Shown: positions 6,167-6,441 of the stretch, piece by piece
How the letters are laid out: each line of letters opens with the position of its first letter
Position numbering within the stretch: the stretch's first letter is position 1
Source: Fidelibacterota bacterium
GTDB lineage: Bacteria; Fidelibacterota; Marinisomatia; Marinisomatales; UBA8229
Assembly: GCA_003535775.1 (NCBI GenBank)
Contig: DPYO01000033.1
Coordinates: 6,875 to 13,315 of the forward strand
Length of the DNA stretch: 6,441 nucleotides
Direction of reading: 5' to 3'
Translations under genes and position numbers: made by a program
Notes under the pieces: generated by a model
Database searches by the model: none
What the model was told of the DNA's origin: nothing
What the model saw: the letters and a program-made list of their open reading frames with translations, nothing else

Positions 6167-6441
6167 TATTCTGAATTGATTTAGTTTTCCAACGTCGGTG
6201 CCACCAGAAATATTGTTCGGGGTGTTGTTTTATTATCTTTTCGAGAATTGTACTGTACCGTTGTGTTATATCCTTAACCGTATCATTTGGTTCTGAAACA
6301 ACTTTTTCACAGTTTATTTCATACTTATTTGATGATTGCCAAGTGCATGTAATAAATACCATTGGAGCCCCTGTATTTTTGTGAAAATGTGCAGCACCTT
6401 TTGGTGTTGATGCCTGCTGATTCAAAAAGTTGACAAATATC
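6156..6441 (-). CDS. LpxL/HtrB-family lipid A acyltransferase, C-terminal end (5' end outside window)
   Basis: About 94 C-terminal residues are visible and the frame stays open to the right edge. TTG at 6423-6425 is therefore an internal Leu: the five codons before it read IFVNF and continue the family pattern. The fragment has ASTPKGAAHFHKNTGAP followed by MVF, then a charged region, and ends with HPEQYFWWHRRWKTK. A Pro-Glu-Gln segment followed by W.HRRWK is the hallmark C-terminus of the LpxL/LpxM/HtrB acyltransferases (also called lysophospholipid acyltransferase family). These add secondary acyl chains to lipid A at the inner membrane. The catalytic HX4D/E motif would lie outside the window, so activity and the exact subtype (LpxL, LpxM or another acyl acceptor) cannot be judged. 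It is the first visible gene of the minus-strand operon. Confidence 0.85.
   Translation of the reverse strand, partial: IFVNFLNQQASTPKGAAHFHKNTGAPMVFITCTWQSSNKYEINCEKVVSEPNDTVKDITQRYSTILEKIIKQHPEQYFWWHRRWKTKSIQNNGQ

Noticed and set aside
6423..6425. TTG as the start of an 89-residue gene on the minus strand
   Set aside because: The frame continues to the window edge, and the preceding residues fit the LpxL-family pattern.

Overview
The window looks like an ordinary chromosomal envelope-biogenesis locus from an AT-rich Gram-negative bacterium. It carries lipid A genes (lpxC, fabZ, lpxA and an LpxL/HtrB-family acyltransferase), signal-peptide proteins with a periplasmic or outer-membrane look, and an RseP-type site-2 protease. 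The lpxC-fabZ-lpxA order, the layout of lpxC and fabZ in one frame separated by a single stop codon, the Bacteroidetes-like wording of the RseP motifs and the small secreted protein all suggest the Fibrobacteres-Chlorobi-Bacteroidetes (FCB) superphylum or a relative such as Marinimicrobia. That placement is inference; no rRNA or other phylogenetic marker is present.

Left block, plus strand, 1-4861: the 3' part of lpxC (cut by the window edge), fabZ, lpxA, a secreted beta-rich protein of unknown function, dxr and rseP. Gaps are 2 to 24 bases and one junction overlaps by a single base, so this reads as one operon whose promoter lies left of the window. LpxA adds the first acyl chain to UDP-GlcNAc and LpxC removes the N-acetyl group at the committed step. 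FabZ works in fatty-acid elongation, which supplies the hydroxyacyl chains used by LpxA. Dxr makes MEP for isoprenoids, including the undecaprenyl carrier of the envelope. RseP is an intramembrane protease.

Right block, minus strand, 6441-4851: the C-terminal end of an LpxL/HtrB-family acyltransferase (cut by the right edge), a TsaC/Sua5 threonylcarbamoyl-AMP synthase, and a secreted DUF3108-type protein. They are chained by 11-bp and 4-bp overlaps. The two blocks converge, and rseP and the DUF3108 gene overlap tail to tail by 11 bp across a short AT-rich palindrome.

I see no mobile element, CRISPR array, RNA gene or convincing promoter, and no stretch over 25 bases without a gene. I found no new multi-gene system. 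The main oddities are: lpxA has no ATG, GTG or TTG start and seems to begin at ATT; lpxC and fabZ look like a split version of the FCB LpxC-FabZ fusion; RseP has an enlarged segment next to its active site; TsaC lacks its usual PGP motif; and an unidentified secreted protein sits between lpxA and dxr.
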